Assembly: GCF_042408365.1 (NCBI RefSeq)
Contig: NZ_JBHOQJ010000036.1
Span: forward strand, 1 to 28,538
Source of the DNA: Thermoflexus sp042408365
Lineage (GTDB): Bacteria; Chloroflexota; Anaerolineae; Thermoflexales; Thermoflexaceae
DNA: 28,538 bases
Direction of reading: 5' to 3'
A program made the translations under genes and the position numbers. Shown here in pieces: positions 1-7,776 of this stretch (the first letter of the stretch is position 1; each line of letters starts with the position of its first letter). The notes below the pieces were generated by a model. That model did not search any database. It was given only the letters and a program-made list of their open reading frames with translations, and had not been told where the DNA came from.

Positions 1-875
1 CGCTCGGCAGCGTAGTCGAGATCCGCGTCCCGATGGATGATCACCCCTGCGTTCCCCCCCAGCTCCAGGGTCACCCGCTTGCGGCCAGCGCGGGCCTTCA
101 GCTCCCATCCCACCACCGGGCTGCCGGTGAAGGTCAACATGCGGATTCGCTCATCCCGCACCAAAAGCTCGGCATCTTGCGTCGTGCATGGAACCACTGC
201 GATGCCCTCTGGAGGCCAGCCGGCCTCCAGTACAATTTCCCCGAGCTTTAGGGCGCTGACGGGGGTCTTGGTGGAGGGCCGGATCAGGATGGGGTTCCCT
301 GCCGCGAGCGCTGGCGCGACCTTGTGGACCACCAGATTGAGAGGGAAATTAAAGGGCGTGATCCCCAAGATCGGGCCCAGAGGGACCCGACGGATATACC
401 CCGTCCGCCCCTCGGTTCCCGGCATCCAATCCAGGGGGACGATCTCCCCGTAGATCCGCTTGGCCTCCTCGGCAGCCACCTTAAAGGTGAAGATCGCGCG
501 GTCTACTTCCACCCGGGCCGTGCGGATCGGCTTGCCAGCCTCCAGAGCGATGGTGCGCGCCAGCTCCTCCCGCCGGGCGGCGATCCCCGCGCTGATCCGC
601 TCCAGGATCTCCGCCCGCTTCCACGAGGGCATCTGCCGCGTGGCCTCGAAGGCCCGCGCCGCTGCGGCCATCGCGGCCTCCAACTCCGGCGGCCCTGCCC
701 GATGCACCACGGCCACCAGAGCGTCGTCGTAAGGGCTCCGCACCTCCACTGCGTCTCCGGTTCGGACCCAACGTCCGGCCACCAGGGCCCCGTATTCGCC
801 CAGGCGGCTCTCCGCGGGCCGTGTCTTCTCTCCGAGCAGCGCCGCACTCCCTCGCAACCGCCCTTGTGCGTCCAT
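1..875 (-). CDS. NAD(P)-dependent aldehyde dehydrogenase, C-terminus cut by window edge
   Basis: About 291 N-terminal residues of an aldehyde dehydrogenase superfamily protein, which oxidises an aldehyde to the acid with NAD(P)+. I translated it by hand because the frame is open to the window edge. Visible family motifs: PFNFPLNL with the downstream APALAAGNP (cofactor fold), FTGS, and LELGGNAGVI just before the edge. The catalytic Cys would lie beyond it. The start is ATG at 875 with GGGAGG about 6 nt upstream. It follows the E2 gene by 19 bp, so it is probably the last visible gene of the operon. The PFNFPLN form resembles lactaldehyde/succinate-semialdehyde or non-phosphorylating GAPDH types more than methylmalonate-semialdehyde dehydrogenase, but the substrate cannot be read from this piece. 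Confidence 0.9.
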   Translation of the reverse strand, partial: MDAQGRLRGSAALLGEKTRPAESRLGEYGALVAGRWVRTGDAVEVRSPYDDALVAVVHRAGPPELEAAMAAAARAFEATRQMPSWKRAEILERISAGIAARREELARTIALEAGKPIRTARVEVDRAIFTFKVAAEEAKRIYGEIVPLDWMPGTEGRTGYIRRVPLGPILGITPFNFPLNLVVHKVAPALAAGNPILIRPSTKTPVSALKLGEIVLEAGWPPEGIAVVPCTTQDAELLVRDERIRMLTFTGSPVVGWELKARAGRKRVTLELGGNAGVIIHRDADLDYAAE

Positions 876-894
876 TCTCAACCTCCCACGAACG

Positions 895-2154
895 TTAGTG
901 AAGAAGCCCCAGCGGCTCCTCGATCAACTCGGCCAGCGTTCCTAGGAACTGGGCCGCCCGCGCCCCGTCCACCACTCGATGGTCACAGGCCAGCGTGAGC
1001 GTTAACATCGGCCGGATCATGGGCTGCCGGTCCACCGGAACCACCCGTTCGATGATGCGTCCCACGGCCAGGATGGCCGCCTGAGGCGGGTTCACAACCG
1101 GCATGAAGGCATCGACCCCATACATCCCCAAGTTGCTGACCGTGAACGTTCCACCTTGCACGTCCTCCGGCCGCAGCCGCCCCGCACGGGCGCGCTCGAC
1201 CAACTCCTGTCGGCGTGCTGCGATCTCCTCCAGCGTGAGCTGATCTGCGTGGTGGATCACCGGCACCACCAGGCCTTCCTCCGTCGCTACCGCCAGGCCG
1301 ATGTGGATCTCCTCGTGGATCACAATGGATCCTTCGTGCCACCACGCGTTCAGGCGCGGGTGCTCCCGCAAGGCTGCTGCAGCCAGCTTGATCAGCAGAT
1401 CCGTGTAGGTGAGCCGCAGCGAGACCCGCTTTTGGATCCGCTCATGCCAGGTGAGCAACCGGGCGGCGTGGACTTCCCGTTGCAGGTAGAAATGCGGGGT
1501 CTGAGGCCAGCTCTGGCTCAGACGCTCCACCATCGCCCGCCACACACTCGGAAGCGAGGGAGCGGGAGGCGCCGCTGGTTGCCCTGTGTGGAGGGCCAGT
1601 ACATCCCCAGCCAGCACCGCCCCCTCCGGGCCAGAGCCCCGCACCTGGCGGAGGTCGATCCCCAACTCCTGGGCCAGGCGTCGGGCCTTGGGAGAAGCAG
1701 GGATTCGCTCTCCGCGAGGAGGACCAGCCCTCCGCTGCTGCTCCAGATAAGCCAGGACATCCTGCTTGCGGACCCAACCGCCCTCCGGACGGATATCCCG
1801 GAGGTCCAGGCCATGTTCAGCAGCCAGCCGGGCCGCCACTGGGGTCGCTCGGATCTCTGGTGTTGTGGCTTTCGCTGGTTCGGGCGAGGGTCCGGGACCC
1901 TCAGGCGACGGCTCGCCTGGGGCGACGATCCAGGCGATGACCTCACCGACCCCGGCTTCCTCCCCTTCCCGCAGCCGGATCCCCGTCAGGATCCCCGAAG
2001 CGGGCGCCTCGATCTCGACTGTCACCTTGTCGGTTTCGATCTCCATCAGCGGCTCGCCCGCCTGAACCGGATCCCCCTCTCGTTTCAGCCAACGGACCAG
2101 CCGGCCTGTCCGCTGGGCCGCGCCCAGGGCCGGCATAATGACTGCGCGCGCCAG
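895..2154 (-). CDS. 2-oxoacid dehydrogenase E2 (dihydrolipoamide acyltransferase)
   Basis: E2 core of a pyruvate/acetoin/branched-chain 2-oxoacid dehydrogenase complex; it transfers the acyl group from lipoamide to CoA. Domains on the 419-residue form: lipoyl domain 1-75 with EIETDKV (lipoyl Lys43), a Pro-rich linker, two peripheral-subunit-binding repeats at about 103-138 and 152-188, and a catalytic domain from about 200 with CDHRVVDG (catalytic His392). The first ATG (2136) has no ribosome site at a usable distance. A CTG at 2154 sits 6-7 nt after GAGGAGGA and restores the usual lipoyl start, MARAVIMPALG, so I chose CTG. E1 alpha and beta lie upstream in the same operon, separated by the M24 gene. 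No E3 is present. The family call is firm; the substrate is not. Confidence 0.93.
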   Translation of the reverse strand: MARAVIMPALGAAQRTGRLVRWLKREGDPVQAGEPLMEIETDKVTVEIEAPASGILTGIRLREGEEAGVGEVIAWIVAPGEPSPEGPGPSPEPAKATTPEIRATPVAARLAAEHGLDLRDIRPEGGWVRKQDVLAYLEQQRRAGPPRGERIPASPKARRLAQELGIDLRQVRGSGPEGAVLAGDVLALHTGQPAAPPAPSLPSVWRAMVERLSQSWPQTPHFYLQREVHAARLLTWHERIQKRVSLRLTYTDLLIKLAAAALREHPRLNAWWHEGSIVIHEEIHIGLAVATEEGLVVPVIHHADQLTLEEIAARRQELVERARAGRLRPEDVQGGTFTVSNLGMYGVDAFMPVVNPPQAAILAVGRIIERVVPVDRQPMIRPMLTLTLACDHRVVDGARAAQFLGTLAELIEEPLGLLH

Positions 2155-2193
2155 GGTGCTTCCTCCTCTTCCAGGATGCTCGCGATCGAATGC

Positions 2194-2394
2194 TTATCCG
2201 CTGGCAGCTGCAGGCGCTTCCTCCAGAACCCCGGGTTTCAGGCCGGCGATGATGTCAGCAAGGAATTCCCCAGGGCCCTGATCCATAGCGGCTGGCCAAA
2301 GGTCAGGGCGATGATAAACTCTCCCCCCGATCTCCGGTCTTGTGACCCAACAGGGCTCCTGGATTGCGTGGTCCAACGCTCCGTTGCGGGACAC
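2194..2394 (-). CDS. doubtful 66-residue ORF in the gap between the M24 and E2 genes
   Basis: The roughly 290-bp gap between the M24 gene (stop at 2447) and E2 holds one ORF in the operon direction. It starts with GTG at 2394 after a GAGG about 4 nt upstream and ends 39 bp before the E2 start. The protein has no domain I recognise; its centre reads PEIGGRVYHRPDLWPAAMDQ and it ends Ala-rich. An overlapping frame (2238-2450) is also open, so openness alone is weak evidence. It may be a small real gene, a decayed fragment or an untranslated spacer. Confidence 0.2.
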   Translation of the reverse strand: MSRNGALDHAIQEPCWVTRPEIGGRVYHRPDLWPAAMDQGPGEFLADIIAGLKPGVLEEAPAAASG

Positions 2395-2446
2395 CAGGCC
2401 TCAAGCGATGCTGAACGCATAGGTATGCTTTTGGGGGGCGGCGCTT

Positions 2447-3808
2447 TCACCGGCCGGCCAGCGCGCCCTCCCAGCGGGCGCTCTCAGCCACAGCCCGGAC
2501 ACGATCCAGGGCCCCGGGGTTGTTGAGGTTCGATTGGGTCTCCCGGGTGGCGGAAAGTGGGCCGGTGGCGGTGTAATAGTGAGCGCCAGCTACGATTGGC
2601 TCCTCGGCTGGGAAGCGGGTGATCACCTCGCATCCTTCCTTCGTGACCACCACCATCTCCTCGATGCGGGCCGCTGACCAGCCGTCCGAGGCCGGCCAGA
2701 AGGTCTCCAGGGCGATGACCATCCCCTCTTCGATCACCTCTGGGTGGTCCAGGGAGACCAGGCGGCTGAAGATGGGCTTCTCCCAAATTGAGAGCCCGAC
2801 GCCGTGGCCATATTGGAGGGCGAAGGCCGCCTCCTCGTTAGGGAATCCGAATTCCTCCGCCCGCGGCCAGACCTTCACCACATCGGCAGTGGTGACGCCA
2901 GGCCGAATGAGGGCGATGGCCGCGTCCAGGTAATCGCGGCAGCGTTTGTAGGCATCGATCTGGGCTCGGGAGGCGCTGCCCACGAAGAAGGTGCGGTAGT
3001 AGCAGGTGCGATAGCCGTTGTAACTGTGGAGGATGTCGAAGTAGGCCGGGTCGCCCGGCCGCAGGATTCGATCGCTGAAAACGTGGGGATGGGGGTTGCA
3101 TCGCTCACCGGAGATCGCATTGACCCCTTCCACGTGTTCGGACCCCAGGTCGTAGAGGACTTTGGCTACCAGGCCGACCAGCTCGTTCTCCCGGATCCCT
3201 GGCCGCAACGCCTGGTAGAGGGCTTCATAAGCGGCGTCCACCATAGCGCAGGCGGTAGTGATCAACGTGATCTCGTCCTGGGTCTTAATCTTGCGGGCCT
3301 CCATGAGGAGCTGCTGCCCATCCACTACCCGCAACCCTTCTCGCTGAAGGGCGAACAGCACCGGGGGCTCCACGATATCCACCCCCACAGGCTCCCGGTG
3401 GAGTCCGCGCTCCTCCAGCTCGATGCGGATCTTGCGGGCCACGTCCTCAGCTCGCTCCGCCTCCGGCGGCATGGCCCCACGCAGGGTGGAGATCCCAGCG
3501 CGGGACCGCTCGGGACCCAGCCAAGGGCAATAGAGCTGATGGTGGCGGGCTGCTGAGCCAAAGTCCCACACGATCGGCTCGTCATCGCGGGGGAGCAGAC
3601 AGAAACGGGCCACTTTATCCATCGCCCACGTGCCGATGTGGGTGGCGCTGATGTAGCGGATGTTGGCCATATCGAAACACAGCAGTGCTCCCAGCTCGGA
3701 GCGTTGGAAGAGGGTTCGGATCCGTTGCAATCGCTCTCGCCGCAGGCGCTCGAAATCCACCCGGGCTTCCCAATCCACCCCCATCGTTCCAAAGGTTTTC
3801 AGCCCCAT
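2447..3808 (-). CDS. M24 family metallopeptidase-fold protein (Xaa-Pro peptidase/creatinase/DddP-like) with a variant metal site
   Basis: 453 residues with the two-domain creatinase/prolidase layout: N-terminal domain about 1-180 and pita-bread domain about 180-430. The five metal-ligand positions can be placed: Asp258 (YFDIL), then Cys269 where the family has Asp (GYRTCYYRTF, 11 residues on), His335 (YGHGVGL), Glu368 (ALETFW) and Glu383 (RIEEMV). The Asp-to-Cys change makes ordinary dinuclear aminopeptidase chemistry uncertain. Start ATG at 3808 follows AAAGGAGG by 4 nt; the gene begins 15 bp after E1 beta. Its place between E1 beta and E2 in a catabolic operon suggests a small-molecule hydrolase or lyase, as in creatinase or DddP, rather than protein turnover. 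The fold is sure, the reaction is not. Confidence 0.85.
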   Translation of the reverse strand: MGLKTFGTMGVDWEARVDFERLRRERLQRIRTLFQRSELGALLCFDMANIRYISATHIGTWAMDKVARFCLLPRDDEPIVWDFGSAARHHQLYCPWLGPERSRAGISTLRGAMPPEAERAEDVARKIRIELEERGLHREPVGVDIVEPPVLFALQREGLRVVDGQQLLMEARKIKTQDEITLITTACAMVDAAYEALYQALRPGIRENELVGLVAKVLYDLGSEHVEGVNAISGERCNPHPHVFSDRILRPGDPAYFDILHSYNGYRTCYYRTFFVGSASRAQIDAYKRCRDYLDAAIALIRPGVTTADVVKVWPRAEEFGFPNEEAAFALQYGHGVGLSIWEKPIFSRLVSLDHPEVIEEGMVIALETFWPASDGWSAARIEEMVVVTKEGCEVITRFPAEEPIVAGAHYYTATGPLSATRETQSNLNNPGALDRVRAVAESARWEGALAGR

Positions 3809-3823
3809 GATCCCTCCTTTCGC

Positions 3824-4846
3824 TTATGGTCGGCCGCACAGGGTCTTCGCCGCCGCCACCACCTTCTCGGAGTCGGGTACGGTGAGATCTTCTAGAGGCG
3901 GTGAGAAAGGAATGGGAACATCCATCGCTCCCAAGCGGACCACCGGGGCGTCCAGGTAGTAGAAGGCGCCCTCGGTGATCGCCGCCGCCAGCTCGGCCGC
4001 CACCCCGTAGCTCTGGTGGCCCTCGTCCAGGATGATAACCCGTCCGGTCTTCTTAGCGGACTCAATCAAGGTCCTTCGATCTAAGGGGACGAGCGTGCGA
4101 GGGTCTACGACCTCAGCCTCAATGCCCAACTCTGCCAGCTGCTCGGCGGCCTCCAGGGCCACCTGGACCATGCGACTGGTGGCGACGATGGTGAGGTCCC
4201 GCCCCTCTCGTTTGATGTCGGCCACCCCAAAGGGGATGGTGTATTCCTCGGCTGGAACGTGGCCGCGAGTGCTATATATGGCCTTGTTCTCGAAGAAGAG
4301 CACCGGGTTATCGTCTCGTATCGCGGTCTTCAGCAGGCCTTTGGCATCATAGGGGGTGGATGGAAGAACTACTTTCAGGCCAGGGATGTGGGCAAACCAG
4401 GCGTGTAAGCTCTGACTGTGTTGGGCGGCCTTGCGCAGTGTGGCTCCCATGGTGGCGCGGATGACAATGGGGGCTCGCCACCGCCCTCCGGACATGTAGT
4501 GCACTTTAGCCGCCTGGTTGACGATCTGATCCATGGCCAACGTGAGAAAGTCCCCGAACATGATGTCAACCACTGGCCGCATCCCGGTCATAGCCGCCCC
4601 CACCGCGATCCCGGTGAAGCCGGCCTCCGAGATGGGAGCATCGATTACCCGCTGGGGCCCAAACTCCTCAACCAGGCCCTTCAAGACCTTGAAGGGGGTC
4701 CCGGCCTCCGCCACATCCTCCCCGATGATGAACACCCCGGGGTCCCGCCGCATCTCCTCGGCCAGGGCCTCCCGGATGGCCTCGGCCATGGTGATCACCC
4801 GATCAGCAGAAGCCCCTTCAGGGTTCCGCTTTGTCAGCGTAGACAT
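3824..4846 (-). CDS. 2-oxoacid dehydrogenase E1 component, beta subunit
   Basis: 340-residue transketolase-like beta subunit of the thiamine-diphosphate E1 enzyme, which decarboxylates a 2-oxoacid and acylates the E2 lipoyl group. It opens with the typical TMAEAIREALAEEM and has FIGEDVAEAGTPFKVLKGL, then RVIDAPISEAGFTGIAVGAAMTG (read as separate short motifs), and ends with a transketolase C-terminal domain (ILDEGHQSYGVAAEL, PIPFSPPLEDL). I start at ATG 4846, which follows GAGGTG by 7 nt. The longer frame to 4882 has a poorer site and lies inside E1 alpha. With this start it overlaps the E1 alpha end by 29 bp, indicating translational coupling and 1:1 production. Confidence 0.93.
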   Translation of the reverse strand: MSTLTKRNPEGASADRVITMAEAIREALAEEMRRDPGVFIIGEDVAEAGTPFKVLKGLVEEFGPQRVIDAPISEAGFTGIAVGAAMTGMRPVVDIMFGDFLTLAMDQIVNQAAKVHYMSGGRWRAPIVIRATMGATLRKAAQHSQSLHAWFAHIPGLKVVLPSTPYDAKGLLKTAIRDDNPVLFFENKAIYSTRGHVPAEEYTIPFGVADIKREGRDLTIVATSRMVQVALEAAEQLAELGIEAEVVDPRTLVPLDRRTLIESAKKTGRVIILDEGHQSYGVAAELAAAITEGAFYYLDAPVVRLGAMDVPIPFSPPLEDLTVPDSEKVVAAAKTLCGRP

Positions 4847-5846
4847 GCTGCGCCACCTCATCCGGGATGGGGTAAGGGGCATTCAGAGCGAAGGCCAGTG
4901 CCGCCTCCACCTCTACTTGGACTTCGCGGTCGATGGCCTCCAGGACGCGCTCATCGGCGAGGCGCTCCTGAAGCAGCCACGTGCCCAGTAGCCGGATGGG
5001 ATCCCGCTCGTTCTTCCAAAACTCCTCCTCTTCGCGGGAGCGATAATATGAGCGGTCGATATCGCCGACGTGATGGCCATAGTAGCGATACGTGTGGCAG
5101 AGCAGGAAGGCAGGCCCTTCCCCTGCCCGCGCCCGCTCGACCAGCCGTCGGGCAGCAAAATACACCGTCCGCACGTCCTGACCATCCACCGCCTCGGCGT
5201 AGATGCCGAACGCCCTGGGGCGGTCCAAGATCTCACCGGCTAGGACCTCTTGGTAGGGGGTGTATTCGGTGTAGAGGTTGTTCTCGCAAACGTAGATAAC
5301 GGGGAGCTTCCACAGGGAGGCCATGTTCATCACCTCGTAGAGCACGCCTTGGCCCAGGGCTCCCTCGCCGAAGAAGCAGACCGCCACCTGATCCGTTCCG
5401 CGCATCTTAGCGGATAGGGCGGCGCCGGTGGCGATGCCGACCGCCCCGGCCACGATGGCATTGGCCCCCAGGTTCCCAGTGTCCGGGTCAGCGATATGCA
5501 TCGAGCCGCCCTTGCCCCGGTTGTAGCCAGGGGCCTTGCCCAGCAGCTCCGCGAACATGCGGTCCATGGAGGCCCCCTTCGCCAAGCAGTGGCCATGTCC
5601 GCGATGGGTGCTAGTGATGTAGTCGTCGCGGCGCAGTGCCTCGCAAACCCCCACCGCCACGGCCTCCTGACCGATATAGAGATGGGCCAGGCCCGGCATC
5701 TTGGCGCTCATGTAGAGCTCGTTTACCTGCTCCTCAAAGCGGCGGATCCGCAGCATCTGGCGATACATATGCAGCCACTGTTCTCCGTCGACGGTCATCG
5801 CATGATGCCGTTCGGCGCGCATCTCGAGGCCCGGGGATGGCATCAT
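4818..5846 (-). CDS. 2-oxoacid (pyruvate/acetoin-type) dehydrogenase E1 component, alpha subunit
   Basis: 342-residue thiamine-diphosphate-binding alpha subunit, partner of the beta subunit. Visible features: MLRIRRFEEQ near the N-terminus; GLAHLYIGQEAVAVGV; HRGHGHCLAKG; GKGGSMHIAD; and the ThDP/Mg signature GEG-(26 residues)-NN, ending YVCENNLYTEY. The first element is GEG instead of GDG, a conservative change. The C-terminal YRYYGHHVGD and YRSREEEEFW are typical of acetoin/pyruvate E1 alpha. Start ATG at 5846 (a second ATG follows directly) has AGGAGGA about 6 nt upstream. It follows the hydroxyacid dehydrogenase by 22 bp. Acetoin, pyruvate or a branched-chain 2-oxoacid are all possible substrates. 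Confidence 0.93.
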   Translation of the reverse strand: MMPSPGLEMRAERHHAMTVDGEQWLHMYRQMLRIRRFEEQVNELYMSAKMPGLAHLYIGQEAVAVGVCEALRRDDYITSTHRGHGHCLAKGASMDRMFAELLGKAPGYNRGKGGSMHIADPDTGNLGANAIVAGAVGIATGAALSAKMRGTDQVAVCFFGEGALGQGVLYEVMNMASLWKLPVIYVCENNLYTEYTPYQEVLAGEILDRPRAFGIYAEAVDGQDVRTVYFAARRLVERARAGEGPAFLLCHTYRYYGHHVGDIDRSYYRSREEEEFWKNERDPIRLLGTWLLQERLADERVLEAIDREVQVEVEAALAFALNAPYPIPDEVAQHVYADKAEP

Positions 5847-5868
5847 CGATTCTCCTCCTGCGCTCGGA

Positions 5869-6750
5869 TCACTCCTCTAAGCCGGCCATGCGGGCTAGGA
5901 CATGGAAGACAGCTGCGAAGTCCTGATGGGCCATACCCATCCCCCGCGCCGCTGTCAAGAACTCGTTGGCCACCGCGGTGGTGGGCAAAGGGACGTCCAG
6001 GGCACGGGCCATCTCGAGGGCCAACAACAGGTCCTTCTGCATCATGTTGACGTCGAACCATGCCTCCTCAGGCATCCGGAGGACGAATGGGCCGCGATAT
6101 TTCAACATTGGGGAAGCGATCACGCTGTTCAAGAGGGCTTGCACGGCGGTCTCGCGGGAGATGCCGCTCTTCTCCGCCAGCAGAACGGCCTCGCTGAAGG
6201 CCAGCATCTGAACGGCTAAGCCGAGGTTGACTGCGATCTTCATGGCCACCGCCATCCCATTGGGGCCAACGTATGTGATGGTGGGGCCGATATCCCGGAG
6301 GATCGGCAGCACTTGTTCGAAGACCGCGCGATCCCCGCCGACCATAATCGAGAGTTGCCCGGCCTCTAACGTGGAGACGCTGCCGGAGACGGGGGCATCC
6401 AGCATGGCTGCCCCTCGGGCAGCCACCTGGGCCGCCAGCTCCCGACTGAAAGCCGGGCTGACGGTGCTCATATCGATGTAAACCTTTCCAGGGCCCAGGC
6501 CGGCCAGGATCCCATCGGGCCCTAAGGCGACAGCCTGGAGGGCTCTGGTGTCGGTGACCATGGAGAAAACGATATCGACGGCCTCCGCCACGGCCCGCGG
6601 GCTGTCGGCCCACCGCATCCCTGCCTCAATTAGCCAGCGTGCCTTCTCCTTCGTGCGGTTGTAGCCGGTAACCGTGTGGCCAGCGTCCATTAGCCGTTTG
6701 GCGATCCGGCCGCCCATCGTGCCCAACCCGACGAACCCTAGGTTAGCCAC
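5869..6750 (-). CDS. NAD(P)-dependent beta-hydroxyacid dehydrogenase (3-hydroxyisobutyrate dehydrogenase family)
   Basis: 293 residues, the family's normal length. Rossmann motif GFVGLGTMGGRIAKRL at the N-terminus; substrate-binding DMSTVSP near 120; DAPVSGS near 145; catalytic Lys in MAVAMKIAVN near 195; all-alpha C-terminal dimer domain. The family oxidises 3-hydroxyisobutyrate, 3-hydroxypropionate, tartronate semialdehyde or similar beta-hydroxyacids. The start is GTG at 6750 after GAGGAGGG; it lies 12 bp after the GntR gene and 22 bp before E1 alpha, so it is the first metabolic gene of the operon. With the downstream aldehyde dehydrogenase it could form an alcohol-aldehyde-acid sequence. 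The exact substrate is not determined. Confidence 0.92.
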   Translation of the reverse strand: MANLGFVGLGTMGGRIAKRLMDAGHTVTGYNRTKEKARWLIEAGMRWADSPRAVAEAVDIVFSMVTDTRALQAVALGPDGILAGLGPGKVYIDMSTVSPAFSRELAAQVAARGAAMLDAPVSGSVSTLEAGQLSIMVGGDRAVFEQVLPILRDIGPTITYVGPNGMAVAMKIAVNLGLAVQMLAFSEAVLLAEKSGISRETAVQALLNSVIASPMLKYRGPFVLRMPEEAWFDVNMMQKDLLLALEMARALDVPLPTTAVANEFLTAARGMGMAHQDFAAVFHVLARMAGLEE

Positions 6751-6762
6751 GTGAGTCCCTCC

Positions 6763-7464
6763 TCAGCGGGTTTCCTCCTCGATGCGCACACTGTCCTCGC
6801 GGATCTGTTGAAGGTGGGCGATCATCGCCGCCCGCGCCCCTTCAGGGTCCCGGCGCATGACCGCCTCGAGGATCCACTTGTGGTAGAACTGGCCGCGGGC
6901 CGCGCCGCCAACCCGGAACACCTGGATCCGGTGTTCCCGCAGCAGATCGATGATTGGATCCAGAAGCAGGGGGATCAAAGGGTTCCCAGTGCCCTCGGCT
7001 AAGGCCAAGTGAAAATCGAGGTCAGCTTCCACAAACCGCTCGGGGTCGTCGAGGGAGGCATCCATGATCTCCACCGCCCGCCGCATGGCCTCCAGGTGTT
7101 CCTCGGTGGCCCGCTGGGCCGCCAGGGCGGCGATGGAGGGCTCCAACAGCTCGCGAACCTCCATTAGATCGGAGATCCGGCGGGCCCGCTCTCGACCCAG
7201 CAACATTCCCAAGGTCTGCCGAATCACCTGGGGGATATTGTCGGCCACAAACGTTCCTCGCCCGGGATAGACCTCCACCAGACCCTTTTCCCTCAAGGCC
7301 TTGATCGCCTCCCGCACAGCAGTGCGGCTGACCCCAAATTGTTCGGCCAGTTCCCGCTCGGACGGCAGCTGATCCCCGGGCCGAAGCTCTCCATGCTGGA
7401 TCCGCCGCTCGATTTGTTCCACGATCTGTTCATATAGTCGGGACAAGCGCACTGGCGTATACAT
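6763..7464 (-). CDS. GntR family transcriptional regulator, FadR/FCD subfamily
   Basis: 233-residue regulator: winged helix-turn-helix at about 5-75 (LRPGDQLPSERELAEQFGVS, AVREAIKALREKGLVEV, GRGTFV) and an FCD ligand domain from about 95, with the metal-binding pattern ADLDFHLALAEGTGNPL and the late His in MIAHLQQI. FCD domains usually bind small carboxylates or sugar acids through a metal. I start at ATG 7464, preceded by GAGGAGGGGAG. ATGs at 7488 and 7512 would add 8 or 16 residues of non-family sequence. It is the first gene of the minus-strand operon and has a matching operator just upstream, so autoregulation and control of the operon are likely. Confidence 0.92.
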   Translation of the reverse strand: MYTPVRLSRLYEQIVEQIERRIQHGELRPGDQLPSERELAEQFGVSRTAVREAIKALREKGLVEVYPGRGTFVADNIPQVIRQTLGMLLGRERARRISDLMEVRELLEPSIAALAAQRATEEHLEAMRRAVEIMDASLDDPERFVEADLDFHLALAEGTGNPLIPLLLDPIIDLLREHRIQVFRVGGAARGQFYHKWILEAVMRRDPEGARAAMIAHLQQIREDSVRIEEETR

Positions 7465-7550
7465 CTCCCCTCCTCGAACCCTATGCATCGCTCCTTTCCC
7501 CTGCCACCTCACGGCGCGAGGAGGAGCCTTCCCAAGAGCTAATCATCAGA

Positions 7551-7569
7551 TGGTATGCTGGTATGACCA
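7551..7569. promoter_or_regulatory. FadR/GntR-type operator with a repeated half-site
   Basis: TGGTATGACCA at 7559-7569 fits the FadR-subfamily consensus TNGTNNNACNA at every fixed base. The half-site TGGTATG is repeated directly at 7551-7557, eight bases earlier. The site begins 5 bp downstream of the -10 box of the leftward promoter (7575-7580), so a bound GntR protein would block initiation. A second, perfect 10-bp palindrome, TTTGGCCAAA, lies at 7587-7596 in the spacer of the same promoter. Binding by the adjacent GntR product is an inference from position and consensus. Confidence 0.7.
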
Positions 7570-7574
7570 GCACG

Positions 7575-7603
7575 ATCCTAGCATATTTTGGCCAAATTGT
7601 CAA
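7575..7603 (-). promoter_or_regulatory. sigma-70-like promoter of the GntR / 2-oxoacid dehydrogenase operon
   Basis: Reading the minus strand, TTGACA (7598-7603, perfect -35) is followed by exactly 17 bp and TAGGAT (7575-7580, 4 of 6 to TATAAT). Transcription would start near 7568 inside the FadR-type operator and run through the GntR gene toward position 1. It is the only good promoter seen for this operon. Confidence 0.7.
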
Positions 7604-7730
7604 GACATATTGTTTCATCCATCATTTTGAAGGTGTGGGCAGTGAGAGCCAAGGCCCCTCCCCCCAAACCCTTAGGGGATCAAAATCACGAGACCCCATG
7701 CCCCTGCTTCCACCAACTTTGCGAAATGCA

Positions 7731-7759
7731 TTGACGAAAGTCCCAAAAAGCTTTAGTAT
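7731..7759 (+). promoter_or_regulatory. sigma-70-like promoter of the IclR / transport / KDG operon
   Basis: TTGACG (7731-7736) and TAGTAT (7754-7759) are separated by 17 bp. Transcription would start near 7766, so an inverted repeat at 7777-7795 lies in the first transcribed bases. The gene-free stretch 7465-7799 contains this promoter, the oppositely directed one, the two operator candidates and a C-rich segment (about 7655-7675) in which I see nothing else. Confidence 0.65.
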
Positions 7760-7776
7760 TCTAAATAGAGAAACAA

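Noticed and set aside
1156..2526. Long plus-strand ORF of 456 codons
   Set aside because: It is the complement of the E2 gene, which has full domain evidence; its own translation has no domain pattern and is rich in Arg/Gln/Pro shadows.
2447..3808. DMSP lyase DddP assignment, with hydroxyacid and aldehyde dehydrogenases as the 3-hydroxypropionate route
   Set aside because: The fold and some operon partners fit, but DddP requires the Asp that is Cys269 here; kept only as a fold relationship.
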